Below are positions 19,622-29,843 of a DNA stretch of 64,000 nt, piece by piece (the first letter of the stretch is position 1; every line of letters begins with the position of its first letter). Source of the stretch: Breoghania sp. (GTDB lineage: Bacteria > Pseudomonadota > Alphaproteobacteria > Rhizobiales > Stappiaceae); the NCBI RefSeq assembly GCF_030066895.1, contig NZ_JASJAV010000030.1:1-64000 (forward strand), given 5' to 3'. The translations under genes and the position numbers were made by a program. A model generated the notes under the pieces. It ran no database searches, was not told where the DNA came from, and saw only the letters and a list, made by a program, of their open reading frames with translations.

Positions 19622-20608
19622 ATGACGGACGAGACGACGACTAGCGCCGAAATGCCAGACATGAAAATCTCGGTTCGCCAGATCTTCGGAATCGAAAGCA
19701 ATCTGGAAGTTTCCGCCTATTCCAAGACGAGCGAACATGTTCCGGAAATTGATCCCGACTACCTGTTCGACCGTGCGACGACGCTCGCGATCCTTGCGGG
19801 ATTTGCGCGCAACCGCCGCGTGATGGTCACCGGGTATCACGGCACCGGCAAGTCGACCCATATCGAACAGGTCGCCGCTCGGCTCAATTGGCCGTGTGTG
19901 CGCGTCAACCTGGACAGCCACATCTCGCGTATCGACCTGATCGGCAAGGATGCCATCGTCGTGCGCAACGGCCAGCAGGTCACCGAGTTCCGCGACGGCA
20001 TCCTTCCCTGGGCCTATCAGAACAACGTCGCACTGGTCTTCGACGAATATGATGCGGGGCGTCTCGACGTGATGTTCGTCATCCAACGCGTGCTGGAATC
20101 GTCCGGCCGCCTGACGCTGCTCGACCAGTCGCGCGTTATCCGTCCACACCCGGCCTTCCGGCTGTTTGCCACGGCCAACACGGTTGGCCTCGGCGACACC
20201 TCCGGCCTCTATCACGGCACCCAGCAGATCAACCAGGCCCAGATGGATCGCTGGTCGATCGTTGCCACGCTGAACTATCTGCCGCACGACAACGAGGTGA
20301 ACATCGTTCTGGCCAAGGCCAAGCACTTCCAGAACGAGGAAGGCCGCGAGACCGTCTCCAAGATGGTGCGCATGGCTGACATGACCCGCAACGCCTTCGT
20401 CAACGGCAACCTGTCGACCGTGATGAGCCCGCGCACCGTCATCACCTGGGCGGAGAACGCGGAAATCTTCGGCGATCTCGGCTACGCCTTCGTCATCACC
20501 TTCCTCAACAAGTGTGACGAGATGGAGCATTCCGTCGTGGCGGAGTTCTACCAGCGCTGCTTTGGCGTTGAACTGCCTTCATCCTCGGCCAACGTGGTAC
20601 TGAGCTAA
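19622..20608 (+). CDS. cobS: cobaltochelatase subunit CobS (AAA+ ATPase)
   Basis: CobS is the AAA+ motor of the aerobic cobaltochelatase CobNST, which inserts cobalt into hydrogenobyrinate a,c-diamide. The 328-aa protein has a Walker [10 protein letters not shown], Walker B ALVFDEYD, sensor I region [11 protein letters not shown], and a conserved N-terminal segment VRQIFGIES. The ATG at 19622 gives [20 protein letters not shown], like the usual length. cobT follows after 23 bases, the standard CobS-CobT pairing. It is intact. Confidence 0.95.
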   Translation: MTDETTTSAEMPDMKISVRQIFGIESNLEVSAYSKTSEHVPEIDPDYLFDRATTLAILAGFARNRRVMVTGYHGTGKSTHIEQVAARLNWPCVRVNLDSHISRIDLIGKDAIVVRNGQQVTEFRDGILPWAYQNNVALVFDEYDAGRLDVMFVIQRVLESSGRLTLLDQSRVIRPHPAFRLFATANTVGLGDTSGLYHGTQQINQAQMDRWSIVATLNYLPHDNEVNIVLAKAKHFQNEEGRETVSKMVRMADMTRNAFVNGNLSTVMSPRTVITWAENAEIFGDLGYAFVITFLNKCDEMEHSVVAEFYQRCFGVELPSSSANVVLS

Positions 20609-20631
20609 GCGCTGGGCGGGGATTTCAGGCT

Positions 20632-22530
20632 ATGGCGTCGAATTCGGGACACGGCAAGGGCGAAGGCTGGAACGAACCGTTCAAGCGGGCGGTCGCGGCC
20701 ACCATGCGTGCCATATCGGGCGAGGAGGAGCTGGAGGTCATCTTCTCCTCCGACCGCTCCTCGCTGGCCGGACAGAAGGCGCGGCTGGCCGAGTTGCCGC
20801 GCAAACCCAGCGCGCGCGATCTCGCGGTAACGCGGGGCCAGGGCGATGCCATGGCGCTACGGCTTGCCTGTCACGATGCCAAGGTGCACCGGCAATTCGC
20901 GCCTCCGGGCCAGGAAGCGCGCGCTATCTACGAGGCGGTGGAGCAGGCGCGCTGCGAGGCCATCGGCGCGCGCCGCATGACGGGTGTCGCCGAAAATCTC
21001 TCCGCCATGCTGGACGAGCGCTACGTGCGCGCGGGCTATCAGGATGTGAGCGAGCGTTCAGAAGCCCCGCTGGAAGAAGCGCTGGCGCTGCTGGTGCGCG
21101 AAAAGCTGACCGGCGCGCAGCCGCCGGAATCGGCCAAGCCCGTCGTCGATCTGTGGCGGAGCTGGGTGGAGGACCGAGGCGGCGCGGCGCTCGACGACCT
21201 GCTCTCGCGCATCGACGACCAGAAAGATTTCGCCGCAGGCGTGCGCTCGCTGCTCGCCGCTCTCGATCTGGCCGAGGATTTCCGCAAGGAGAGCGAAGAC
21301 GAGGGCGAGAACCAGCAGCCCGAGGAAGGCGAGGACGAACGCTCGGAGACCTCCACCGGCGACAGCGACGAGGCGGAGGGCGAAGACTCCATCGAGTCGC
21401 AGGAAACCGAGATGCCGGGCTCCGAAGAGCAGACCGGCGAGACGGAGGCCGGCGACACCTTCGCGGACGATTTCCACGAGCAGGAAGGCGATACGGAAGC
21501 CGAGGATGCGGGCGGGGCACAGCGTCCCGATCAGCCGCTCAGCAATCAGCCACAGCCCGACTACAAGGTCTTCACTACCCGTTTCGACGAGGTCGTGCAC
21601 GCAGAGCACCTGTGCGAGACGGAAGAACTCGACCGGCTGCGCGCTTTCCTCGACAAGCAGCTCGTCAACCTGCAGGGCGCAGTCTCGCGGCTTGCCAACC
21701 GCCTTCAGCGCTGCCTGATGGCGCAGCAGAACCGTTCCTGGGATTTCGATCTGGAAGAGGGCCTGCTCGACACAGCGCGCCTGCCGCGCCTGGTCATCGA
21801 CCCGATGCAGCCGCTCGCCTTCAAACAGGAAAAGGACACCAATTTCCGCGACACGATCGTCACGCTGCTCCTGGACAATTCCGGCTCCATGCGCGGACGG
21901 CCGATCACGGTGGCGGCGACGTGTGCCAACATTCTGGCGCGTACGCTGGAGCTCTGTGGCGTGAAGGTGGAAATCCTGGGCTTCACCACACGGGCCTGGA
22001 AGGGCGGACAGTCGCGCGAGGCGTGGCTTGCAGCGGGCAAGCCGGTAACGCCCGGCCGCCTCAACGACCTGCGCCACATCGTCTACAAGGGGGCCGGCGC
22101 TCCCTGGCGGCGGGCACGGCGCAATCTCGGCCTGATGATGCGCGAGGGGCTGCTGAAGGAAAACATCGACGGCGAGGCGCTGGAATGGGCGCACACGCGG
22201 CTTCTCGGCCGCCCCGAACAGCGCCGCATCCTGATGGTGATCTCCGACGGTGCCCCGGTCGACGACAGCACGCTGTCGGTCAATCCAGGCAATTATCTGG
22301 AGCGTCACCTGCGCCATGTCATCGAGGCGATCGAGACGCGCTCGCCGGTGGAGCTGATCGCCATCGGCATCGGCCATGACGTAACGCGCTACTATCAGCG
22401 CGCGGTTACCATCGTCGATGCAAAGGAACTGGCCGGCGCCATGACCGAGCAGCTCGCCGCACTGTTTGAGGAAATGCCCCATCAGGGCGGCGGTCGGGGC
22501 GGTCGCGGCCGTCACCGCAGACACGCGTGA
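20632..22530 (+). CDS. cobT: cobaltochelatase subunit CobT (VWA protein)
   Basis: CobT partners CobS in the cobaltochelatase motor. It is 632 aa, normal length. The N domain (to about residue 210) is followed by a very acidic linker (about 215-300, rich in Glu and Asp) and a C-terminal von Willebrand A domain with the MIDAS motif [13 protein letters not shown] and a second metal-site segment [13 protein letters not shown]. The end is Gly/Arg-rich. It forms a complex with CobS, which is translated just upstream. Its stop overlaps the next start by three bases, suggesting one transcript. It is intact. Confidence 0.95.
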   Translation: MASNSGHGKGEGWNEPFKRAVAATMRAISGEEELEVIFSSDRSSLAGQKARLAELPRKPSARDLAVTRGQGDAMALRLACHDAKVHRQFAPPGQEARAIYEAVEQARCEAIGARRMTGVAENLSAMLDERYVRAGYQDVSERSEAPLEEALALLVREKLTGAQPPESAKPVVDLWRSWVEDRGGAALDDLLSRIDDQKDFAAGVRSLLAALDLAEDFRKESEDEGENQQPEEGEDERSETSTGDSDEAEGEDSIESQETEMPGSEEQTGETEAGDTFADDFHEQEGDTEAEDAGGAQRPDQPLSNQPQPDYKVFTTRFDEVVHAEHLCETEELDRLRAFLDKQLVNLQGAVSRLANRLQRCLMAQQNRSWDFDLEEGLLDTARLPRLVIDPMQPLAFKQEKDTNFRDTIVTLLLDNSGSMRGRPITVAATCANILARTLELCGVKVEILGFTTRAWKGGQSREAWLAAGKPVTPGRLNDLRHIVYKGAGAPWRRARRNLGLMMREGLLKENIDGEALEWAHTRLLGRPEQRRILMVISDGAPVDDSTLSVNPGNYLERHLRHVIEAIETRSPVELIAIGIGHDVTRYYQRAVTIVDAKELAGAMTEQLAALFEEMPHQGGGRGGRGRHRRHA

Positions 22531-23555
22531 GAAAGTATCGCACCGCAGCGGCGAGCGCAGTCGCGGCAGGTCTTTGCCTCGTGCTCGTCGCAACCGGTTT
22601 TGCACTCGGGGCTGACCGCTGCACGCTTGCGCCCGGGCGGCACGATCTCACGGTTCGTTATGAGCCCCTTCCCTCCTTCAAGGTGCGCGATCACGCGCTC
22701 ACCCGCTTCGGTGCGCTGAGGTGGCTGGGCGGTGGCGTATTGACCTCCCCCAATCCGCATCTGGGCGGGCTGTCGGGCATCAAGAGGTTCGACGGTAGCA
22801 AGAGGCTGCTTTCCATTTCCGATAACGGGCTGTGGTTCTCGTTCTATCTGAAGATCGACGACACCGGCGCGCCGGTCGGTATCGGCAAGGCGTGGGTCGG
22901 GCCAATGCTGGATCAGGCGGGCCAGCCGATGATCCGCAAGTCGGAGGCGGATTCGGAAGGACTGGCGCTGCGGCCGCGCGCCGACGGGCGCACCGACTAT
23001 CTTGTTTCCTTCGAAGGCAGGCCGCGCATTTTCGTCTATCGCGACGAGGCGGCCGCCGCCGACAGAAAGCCCCTGCCGCTTCCCGCCGATATCCGCCGTT
23101 ATCTTGGCGGCAACCGCGGACTGGAGGCCCTCGCCCATGCGACAACCGGCTGCCGGGCTGGATCATCTCGGCGGACGGCCACATCACGCAGTTCACGCTT
23201 CAGGCCAGCGACAACTACGCGGCGACCGATGCCACCTTCCTGCCTGACGGCGATCTCGTGTTGCTGGGAACGGCGCTTCAATCTCTCCCAGGGCGTCGGC
23301 ATGCGCCTGCGCCGCTTTCCCACCGCGTCCTTGCGAAAGGCCGACGGGCTAACAGGAACGGTTCTTCTGGAGGCCGACCTCTCCTATCAGATCGATAACA
23401 TGGAAGGTCTGTCGATCGACGTGGACAAGGCCGGGCGGGTGCTCTTCACCATCATCTCCGACGACAACCGCTCCATTCTGCAACGCACGCTGCTGTTGCG
23501 CTTCCAGCTGATGGATGCAGAGACGGCCGCGCCGACGGCGAAGCCTGCGCGCTGA
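22527..23555 (+). pseudogene. secreted esterase-like phytase-family protein, compensating frameshifts
   Basis: This secreted beta-propeller of the 'esterase-like activity of phytase' family often sits beside cobST in Rhizobiales. The GTG at 22527 overlaps the cobT stop. A signal peptide ends near FALGADRC. The body shows GLSGIKRFDGSKRLLSISDN and DSEGLALRPRADG, the family core. Frame is lost near 23145 (one base missing before DNRLPGWIISADGHITQF) and regained near 23270 (one extra G in CTGGGAACGG), after which NLSQGVGMRLRRF and MEGLSIDVDKAGRVLFTIIS follow normally. The two changes cancel, leaving about 40 altered residues. Confidence 0.78.
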
Positions 23556-23572
23556 GGCAAACCGACGGTCAC

Positions 23573-23695
23573 AAGTTCCCCTCTCCCATTGGGAGAGGGT
23601 TACGGTGAGGGATGTCGACCTCTCATGGATACTGACAACTCTCATCCCCTCACCCGGCGCATGCGCGCCGACCTCTCCCCATGGGAGAGGTGATG
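23573..23695. repeat. palindromic intergenic repeat, family C
   Basis: CCCTCTCCCATTGGGAGAGG is separated by about 70 bases from CTCTCCCCATGGGAGAGG. Each arm is palindromic and they flank a TCATCCCCTCACCCGG spacer. A similar CCCTCTCCGAATTACCCCC element occurs near 39456. It matches a repeat style common in alphaproteobacteria. Confidence 0.7.
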
Positions 23696-24036
23696 AGGGC
23701 TCGGAAGCCCCGTTAAAATACGAATGCCGCACGCCATCTGGCCAAACCGCGACGTCACATCGCGGCTTTCCGGCGAAGTTTTTGAAATACCGGGCGTATC
23801 GCCGTTTACACTCCTCGAAGGGCCGCACCTTGCGAGTGGAATTTCCCCTGAAATGGCTCAAATATCGGAAATCCGCCACTTTTGAGGTGTTCCGTTACGC
23901 CGTTACACAGGCTTGTAAACGTCTTGTTTACCACGATATCCGAAAGTCGTCGCTGCAGTCAGCCGCGATCGCCGGGTACGGGAGGCGTTCCCTCCCGGCG
24001 TCGAGTGTCGAGTAAACAGGGCCGAACGGCCGCCAG
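23696..24036. other. gene-free interval upstream of the DUF2778 gene
   Basis: About 340 bases with no supported gene. The sequence is less GC-rich than the flanks and probably carries the promoter of the following gene. Confidence 0.4.
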
Positions 24037-25374
24037 ATGCAAAATGTCTGGACCCGCATGCTTTTGAGCAAGAAGCCTTCCGGCTTATCCTGCCCGCCAT
24101 CCGGTGGGCCTCGTGCACACACTTCGCACACCGGGCTCGCCCTCACCGCAGTTACGGCTTCCGGCTTCGTCTTCGCCGGGCTTCTGGCGGACGATGTAAC
24201 GACCTTTCTCACGATTTCATCCGAGCATCACATGGTCGCCAGCGCGCATCCCTATTTCGATGCGGTAACGCCCTTGCGCGATGGTGCACGTCCGATGCAG
24301 CTAACCTCCGCCGAACGCGCCGCGCTCTACCGAGTGCAGCGCATGAAGGAGGCGAGGCTGGAGCCCGCAACAGGCGCGGATGACGAGGGAGCGGATTTTT
24401 CCGACCTCAGAACGCGCCTGCATGCGGAAACCGCACAGATCGAGCGTCCCTTTTCCGTTCAAAAGCGGGCGGAACTCGCGCTCGCCACGGAACTCGCCAA
24501 GCGCGTTCTGACCCGTCATCTTCTCGCGCCGCGCACCGGAATGGCGGTCGCTGCGCAGTCTGAAGACGGCGACCAGCCCGAACAGGCGCCGATCCAGCTC
24601 GCCTCCCTGGAGGAGGATGGATCCGACGGTGACGTGATCGTCCTGGAGCTGCTGCCCGCACGCCCGGACGTTCCCGAAACGGCCAGCGATCCCGCGCCCA
24701 AGCCCGTCCTTCTGGAAGGCGAAGCGGACGATACCAACGACGCGGTCGTGATGGAGGAGGAGCCGACAGTGGCCGACCTCCTGCCGGAAATCTCCCTCGT
24801 CCCCACGCGGCGCCCGGGAGGCGTGCCCAGCCGCTCCGTTCGGACTCGCAATTCCGGCTCAGCGCTTGCCTATGCGCGGGCGGAAGAGCCGGAGGACGAC
24901 GACAACGGCATCTTCAGCGACCTGAAGAAGGTGTTCAATTCGGGCAAATCCGGCCTGCCGGGGCGCGGCAGCGGCATCGCGGTCTATGATATCGCGTCCG
25001 CCACCGTCTACATGCCCGACGGCACGAAGCTCGAAGCCCATTCCGGCATCGGCCACATGAAGGACAACCCGGATTATACCGACCATCGCATGGTCGGGCC
25101 GACACCGCCGAACATCTACAATCTGCGCATGCGCGAGGCCCGCTTCCACGGGGTGGAGGCGATCCGCATGCTGCCGACGGACCACGCCGCAATGAAGGGG
25201 CGCAACGGCATTCTCGCCCATACCTACATGCTGCGCGGGACCAACGGCTCGAACGGGTGCGTGGTCTTCAAGAACTACAATCGCTTCCTGACGGCCTTCA
25301 AGGCCGGCCGGGTGAACAAGATGATCGTGGTTCCGGACCTCTCCCACCTGCAGACCTACATGGCCTCGCTGTAA
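24037..25374 (+). CDS. DUF2778 protein, probable peptidoglycan-active enzyme
   Basis: This 445-aa protein has an N-terminal hydrophobic segment (LALTAVTASGFVFAGLLA), a long acidic and Pro-rich linker, and a C-terminal DUF2778 domain. That domain shows GSGIAVYDIASATVYMPDG, an IGHMKDNPDYTDHRMVG segment, and the His...Cys pair typical of L,D-transpeptidase-like folds in GILAHTYMLRGTNGSNGCVVF. The same domain is used by Tlde1 type VI effectors that act on peptidoglycan, but Rhizobiales also carry it as a stand-alone envelope protein. No type VI genes are present here. The start is uncertain (24037 or 24058). It is intact. Confidence 0.8.
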   Translation: MQNVWTRMLLSKKPSGLSCPPSGGPRAHTSHTGLALTAVTASGFVFAGLLADDVTTFLTISSEHHMVASAHPYFDAVTPLRDGARPMQLTSAERAALYRVQRMKEARLEPATGADDEGADFSDLRTRLHAETAQIERPFSVQKRAELALATELAKRVLTRHLLAPRTGMAVAAQSEDGDQPEQAPIQLASLEEDGSDGDVIVLELLPARPDVPETASDPAPKPVLLEGEADDTNDAVVMEEEPTVADLLPEISLVPTRRPGGVPSRSVRTRNSGSALAYARAEEPEDDDNGIFSDLKKVFNSGKSGLPGRGSGIAVYDIASATVYMPDGTKLEAHSGIGHMKDNPDYTDHRMVGPTPPNIYNLRMREARFHGVEAIRMLPTDHAAMKGRNGILAHTYMLRGTNGSNGCVVFKNYNRFLTAFKAGRVNKMIVVPDLSHLQTYMASL

Positions 25375-25417
25375 GAGCGAGGCCCGTCGCCTTCTCACCT
25401 AGCTGCTAACGTCTCCA

Positions 25418-25515
25418 CCGTCATTACCAGGCTTTGTCCGGGCAATCCAGCAGGCAGCAGCATATGGGGGACGTGCTGGATCCCCCGGACTGCGCCTGGG
25501 GATGACGACCGAGAC
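25418..25515. repeat. palindromic intergenic repeat, family A, copy 4
   Basis: The left arm CGTCATTACCAGG with GTCCGGGCAATCCAGCAG, a GCATATGGG spacer, then TGGATCCCCCGG and GGGGATGACGACCG. It lies between the convergent DUF2778 and pcaQ genes. Confidence 0.8.
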
Positions 25516-25550
25516 AAGAGCATCCCTATGCTCGCCCCCCCTTCGCTCCC

Positions 25551-26483
25551 CTACCCCTCGGCGCGAATTTCAGCAGACATCTCGCGGATCGCAGCAATCG
25601 CGAGACCGACGAGCGGTGTCGGAACCATGTCGGAGCGCATGATCAGGCCGATCGTGCCCTGAAGCTGGCTGCGGTCGATCGGCAGTTCGGCCAGCAATCC
25701 CGCCTCGATATCCCCCATGACCGCCCCGCGCGGCACCACCCAGATCGCATCGCTCGACAGGACATGGCGCCCGGCCGAAGGTGATGGAGATGGTCTCCAC
25801 CCGGTCCGGCGAGGGCCTGAGCCCGTGGGCGAGGAAGAAGCGGTCGATATCGCCGCGAATGACCGTGCCCGCATTGGGCAGGGAGATGGGATGGCGCGAC
25901 AGCGCGGCAAGATCAAAGGGGCAACGGGCCAGGGCGAGCGGATGCCCGGCGCGCACCACCAACGTCAACGGCTCGGAATAGAGGTGCTCGAAGGACAGCC
26001 CGACCATGTCGGCGGGATCGACGAGGCGGGCGATCACCAGATCGAGGTCGCCGTCGCGCAACTCGTTCAGCATTTGCGCGTTGGAGCCGGTGGTCACGCG
26101 CACGACCGTTTCCAGCGCCGAACGCTTGAAACGTGACACCACGCCCGGCATCAACCGCGCGCCCACATTGGGCAGCGCGCCGACCGTGACCACGTGTCCG
26201 CCACACTCTCACGTGCGGCCGACACGCTCTCCACACCTTCGCGGATCGCCATGACGGCGGCCGACGCATGGCGCAGGAACGCCTCGCCGAAGCGGGTCAG
26301 GCGAATGCCCCGGCGGCTGCGCTCAAACAGCGGGATGGCGAGAATTTCCTCCAGCTCGCGCAACGTCTTGGAGGCGGCGGGCTGGGTGACGCCCAACGCC
26401 TCGGCCGCCCGGCTGATGCTGCCGCGGCGTGCGATTTCCAAAAAACACTGCAGGTGCCGGAACTTGATGCGAGGATCGATCAT
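25551..26483 (-). pseudogene. pcaQ: LysR-type regulator PcaQ, two frameshifts
   Basis: PcaQ is the LysR-type activator of protocatechuate catabolic genes in Rhizobiales, responding to beta-carboxymuconate pathway intermediates. The N-terminal helix-turn-helix is complete from 26483 (MIDPRIKFRHLQCFLEIARR, then GVTQPAASKTLRELEE). The effector-binding part shows TVGALPNVGARLMPGVVSRF and, at the C end, GTIGLIMRSDMVPTPLVGL. Frame changes are needed near 26195 (between linker and effector domain) and near 25780. It is divergent from pcaH, with the operator at 26492 between them. Confidence 0.83.
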
Positions 26484-26491
26484 GTCTCAAT

Positions 26492-26507
26492 ATAACCATA
26501 TGGTTAT
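26492..26507. promoter_or_regulatory. PcaQ operator (ATAACC-N4-GGTTAT)
   Basis: ATAACCATATGGTTAT is a perfect 16-base palindrome that fits the published PcaQ box ATAACC-N4-GGTTAA closely. It lies nine bases upstream of the pcaQ start and about 110 bases upstream of pcaH, in the AT-rich divergent promoter. A weaker half-matching site, ATAACCGGATGG, occurs near 26535. The operator is intact although the regulator and target genes are broken. Confidence 0.85.
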
Positions 26508-26618
26508 GCCAAATAGCTAAAATTTTTATTTTACATAACCGGATGGTCGATACATCTTGCGCCGATGACGAATGGCCCCGTGCGGAGGTATGAGCGGGGC
26601 CGAGGAGGGAGTCACCCC

Positions 26619-27319
26619 ATGAACAAGCCCTACAATTCGCGCGACTGGATGTCCCATCCCGCGTATCTGCATGCGCCGTACAAGTCGACGATCCTGCACT
26701 CCCCGACCAAGCCGCTGATCCCGATCAAGCAGTCGCTGTCGGAGCGCACGGGCCCCGTCTACGGACATGAGAAGGTCGGCGTGCTGGATTCCGATCTGAC
26801 CAAGAACGGGGCGCACAACGGCGAGCCGCTGGGCGAGCGCATCATCGTGACCGGCCGCGTGCTCGACGAGGACGGCCGTCCGGTGCGCAACACGCTGGTG
26901 GAGGTGTGGCAGCCAATGCGGCCGGGCGCTACATCCACAAGGTCGACCAGCACAACACCCCGCTCGATCCGAACTTCTTCGGCGGCGGGCGCTGCGTGAC
27001 CGACGACGAGGGCCGCTACACCTTCCGCACGATCAAGCCCGGCGCCTATCCGTGGGGCAACCACTTCAACGCCTGGCGGCCGAACCACATCCACTCCTCG
27101 CTGCTGGGTCCCTCCATCTCCACCCGGCTCGTGATCCAGATGTATTTCCCCGGCGATCCGCTGCTGGATCTCGACCCGATCTATCTCGGCACGCCGGAGG
27201 GAGCGCGCGAGCGGCTGATCTCCAAGTTCTCTATGGACGTGACCGAACCCGACTTCTCGCTCGGCTACGTCTTCGACATCGCCCTGCGCGGACGCAACAA
27301 AACCCCGATGGAGGATTGA
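26619..27319 (+). pseudogene. pcaH: protocatechuate 3,4-dioxygenase beta subunit, one-base deletion
   Basis: PcaH is the iron-bearing subunit of protocatechuate 3,4-dioxygenase, which opens the ring to beta-carboxymuconate. The ATG at 26619 follows GAGGAGGG. The sequence begins SRDWMSHPAYLHAPYKST, and the catalytic half has GAYPWGNHFNAWRPNHIHSS, containing a Tyr ligand region and both His ligands of the NHIH motif. Frame is lost at about 26913 in TGGCAGCCAATGC, where relatives read VEVWQANAAGRY; one G is missing from a GG pair. Downstream the frame is clean to 27319. pcaG starts six bases later. Confidence 0.88.
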
Positions 27320-27324
27320 TCGAC

Positions 27325-27922
27325 ATGAGCGAGCCCCTCAAGCAGACCCCCTCGCAGACCGTCGGCCCCTATTTCGCCTACGGACTGAGCGCGCAGCAAT
27401 ACGGCTACCAGCACACGGCGATCGCCGACAGCACGCTGACGGATGCGGAAACCGAAGGCGAACGCATCCACGTGGAAGGCATCGTCTATGACGGCAACGG
27501 CGACCCGATTTCCGACTCGATGGTCGAGATCTGGCAGGCGGACGCGGAAGGCCGGTTCAAGCATCCCGAAGACACCCGCCGCCCCAACTCCCATTTCGAA
27601 GGGTTCGGGCGCTGCGGCACGGGCACGGATCCGGAAAACAAATTCTGATTCGACACGGTGAGGCCGGGTGCAACCGAAGAGGGCGAGGCCCCGCATCTCA
27701 ACCTGATGCTCTTTGCCCGCGGCATGCTGGTGCACGCCTATACGCGCGTCTACTTCTCCGACGAACCGCAAGTCAATGCGGCCGACGAGGTGATACAGAG
27801 TGTGCCGGAAGGCTGTTGCGCCACATTGGTTGCGGGAGCGCCGCGAGACGCCGACCGGCCCGGTCTACCGCTTCGACATTCACATGCAGGGGCAGGATGA
27901 GACGGTCTTCTTCGACGTGTAA
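27325..27922 (+). pseudogene. pcaG: protocatechuate 3,4-dioxygenase alpha subunit, stop plus frameshift
   Basis: PcaG pairs with PcaH in the dioxygenase. The ATG at 27325 opens MSEPLKQTPSQTVGPYFAYG, the normal start. The core shows MVEIWQADAEGRF and SHFEGFGRCGT. TGA at 27646-27648 sits where relatives have Trp or Tyr in the KF-x-FDTVRPG segment. The frame continues through PHLNLMLFARGMLVHAYTRV, then shifts near 27800, after which the expected end GPVYRFDIHMQGQDETVFFD reads to a stop at 27922. The two lesions would inactivate it if real. Confidence 0.87.
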
Positions 27923-27929
27923 CGAAAAA

Positions 27930-27966
27930 CGTCCCGGAGGCGATGCCGCCTCCGGGACGATCCGAT
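27930..27966 (-). terminator. hairpin terminator between pcaG and the VanZ-like gene
   Basis: CGTCCCGGAGGCG and CGCCTCCGGGACG form a perfect 13-base stem around a four-base loop. The run of As to its left gives a T tract on the minus strand, so it is best suited to terminate the leftward VanZ-like gene, though it can also act after pcaG. Confidence 0.85.
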
Positions 27967-27999
27967 CTTCTCAAATTCTCGCGGTGACGGGCGCACGGC

Positions 28000-28416
28000 T
28001 TACTTGGGCAGGCCGCGCTCGACGCGTTCGCGTTCGATGAAGCTCAGCTTCTCCGACGGCATGTGGATCGACAGAACGCCTGCCGCCGAAAGCGCGCCGA
28101 TGAGGCTCGCGATGAAATCCACCACCAACATGTCCCGGTAGCCGGTCATCCCCTGAAGGATCTCCCCGCCTCCGGCCAGCACCGTCGCCAGGATCAGCAC
28201 CGGCAGGGCGCGGCCCTGGAAGAAGCCGGACAGCGAAATCGTCAGCAGCGCGAAGAAGACGCCGTGCAGGGTCCGGTCATAAGGATGGGCAAGTCCTAGC
28301 GGCAGGCCAAAGCCGAGGGCGGCTCCGACGGCCAGCAGAAAGATGGTGGAGCTTAGCGTTGCCGGCGGCACCCTGCGCAGCAGTGCGGAAAAACGGGTGG
28401 AGAGGAAATTCAGCAT
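28000..28416 (-). CDS. VanZ-like membrane protein
   Basis: This 138-aa integral membrane protein resembles the VanZ-like family. Four hydrophobic segments are visible, including SSTIFLLAVGAALGFGLPLG, GVFFALLTISLSGFF and ALPVLILATVLAGGGEILQG. The family signature acidic and polar residues lie in DRTLHG, GGEILQGMTGYRDMLVVDF. The C-terminal tail is charged (LSFIERERVERGLPK). The function is unknown; VanZ relatives affect envelope-drug interactions in some bacteria. It is intact and monocistronic, ending before the hairpin at 27930. Confidence 0.75.
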   Translation of the reverse strand: MLNFLSTRFSALLRRVPPATLSSTIFLLAVGAALGFGLPLGLAHPYDRTLHGVFFALLTISLSGFFQGRALPVLILATVLAGGGEILQGMTGYRDMLVVDFIASLIGALSAAGVLSIHMPSEKLSFIERERVERGLPK

Positions 28417-28567
28417 GACAGCGACCTCTACTCCATAGCGGTATTGCCAACCGCAGGATTCGTTACGCTCAGTCTTGCGGCCTATTCATTTACGAATGGT
28501 TAACGAAAGGTTGCCAGATCACCGCGCAGCCCTTGCGCGCAGCCAAAAGCAGCCCTCATGCGAAGCC

Positions 28568-28606
28568 AAAAAAGAGGCGTTCAGACGGGGGAATCTGAAC
28601 GCCTCA
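28568..28606 (-). terminator. terminator-like hairpin for an unseen minus-strand transcript
   Basis: GAGGCGTTCAGA (28574-28585) pairs perfectly with TCTGAACGCCTC (28594-28605), and the minus strand then runs into TTTTTT. No convincing minus-strand gene ends here, so it could terminate a small RNA or a lost gene lying to the right. Confidence 0.65.
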
Positions 28607-28809
28607 CGGTACTCGGCATATATGACCGCCAGGATTAGCGCCTCGAGCGGGGCACAGGGGTGTTTCCGCATTCCCCGCTGGCTCCGCGGTGCGCCGGCGC
28701 CCCGGAGAGTGATCGGTCGTCCGGCGGCCGCTCCTGGTGCGGTCGCGACCGGTCTCGGACTGGCCAATCTCCCCGTACCGCAAGGGAGTCACAGAGAGAA
28801 AGGAACGAC

Positions 28810-29170
28810 GTGCAGTACGGCCGCCCCGCTCAGTGGTGCAACGGCACGGACCCGTTCGATTTGGAGGAAAGCTCGGCGGGCATGTTCGCGGCGGAGAACA
28901 TGCTCGGGCTCACCCTCTCGCCCGGCGGCGGCGCAATACGCACCAACGGCAACAACAATGTTTCACGCTTGCGCGGATGATGCCGGTGAGCGAGCAGACG
29001 CAAGGCATCACGAAACAGCGGATGTAGTATCTTCAAACTGTTTCGATCGAAGACCTGAAGGTTTTTCCGCAAGCGACGGTCCGCTTTAAAGGACTCAGAG
29101 CTGTTAGTACCGCCAAACATCACAATCTCCTCACCCACCTTGAGAAAATACTTTACGGCATTAACTCCCC
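28810..29170 (+). other. weak open frames of unknown nature in a gene-poor interval
   Basis: A GTG at 28810, preceded by GAAAGGA, opens a 56-aa frame (VQYGRPAQWCNGTDPFDLEE ...). A further frame after about 28950, with one TAG near 29026, reads naturally as VSIEDLKVFPQATVRFKGLR. They could be parts of one decayed gene, but I recognise no family. From 28417 to 29843 as a whole I find no gene that I can support. The second half is AT-rich. Confidence 0.25.
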
Positions 29171-29843
29171 AACAAAAAGCTATTAATCCACAGAAAAATA
29201 TGTATTGTAGACTGAGACACAAAGGCGCCATTATGACTTGTTATTTCTATTTATTTTCCTATCAATCATTTTTAACGCTACGTCATTTGTTGTGGATAAC
29301 ACTTTGTTAACGATAAAATCTGCCTTGACCCGCAGCTTTGACGAACCACGAGAGATCGGCAGTCAAGGTCTTGTAAAATATGTGTATATACTGCCTATTA
29401 CGGATCATCAAAAACACCCTCAAGTTATCGTCGGCCTGTTCTTGGGGGCCCTCCGAAACTTGCGTATAACCGCATGACCATAACCTGCGAACGCCCCCTT
29501 GCTGGTCGAAGACGGACTCGCCCCCGACTTTCGGGCCGCTATCGAAAAATACTTATCTGGCAGGGAATTGCCGGATAGTTGCCGATCACACCCGCTGAAT
29601 TCATCCGGACACGCAATGCAAGCGATGGTGCGGAGTTCAAAAATTTCCGCGACCGTCAAGCCCCGGGCAGCGATACACCGGCCCATGCGCGCGCTGTAAC
29701 AACTTTCCAGGAGGGTATGAACGCCCATGGCGAGGCGCGCCGTGGCGATGGCTTTTTCTAGCCGCGCGCACGCTCTTCTTCGCGTCATCCGTGAAACATG
29801 GGAGGCGGGACAAGTGCCCGAAGGAAGGCAGGCGGGAGAGTGC

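Noticed and set aside
28830..29231. A minus-strand 133-aa gene
   Set aside because: No family resemblance. It spans a base-composition change and overlaps better-looking plus-strand frames.
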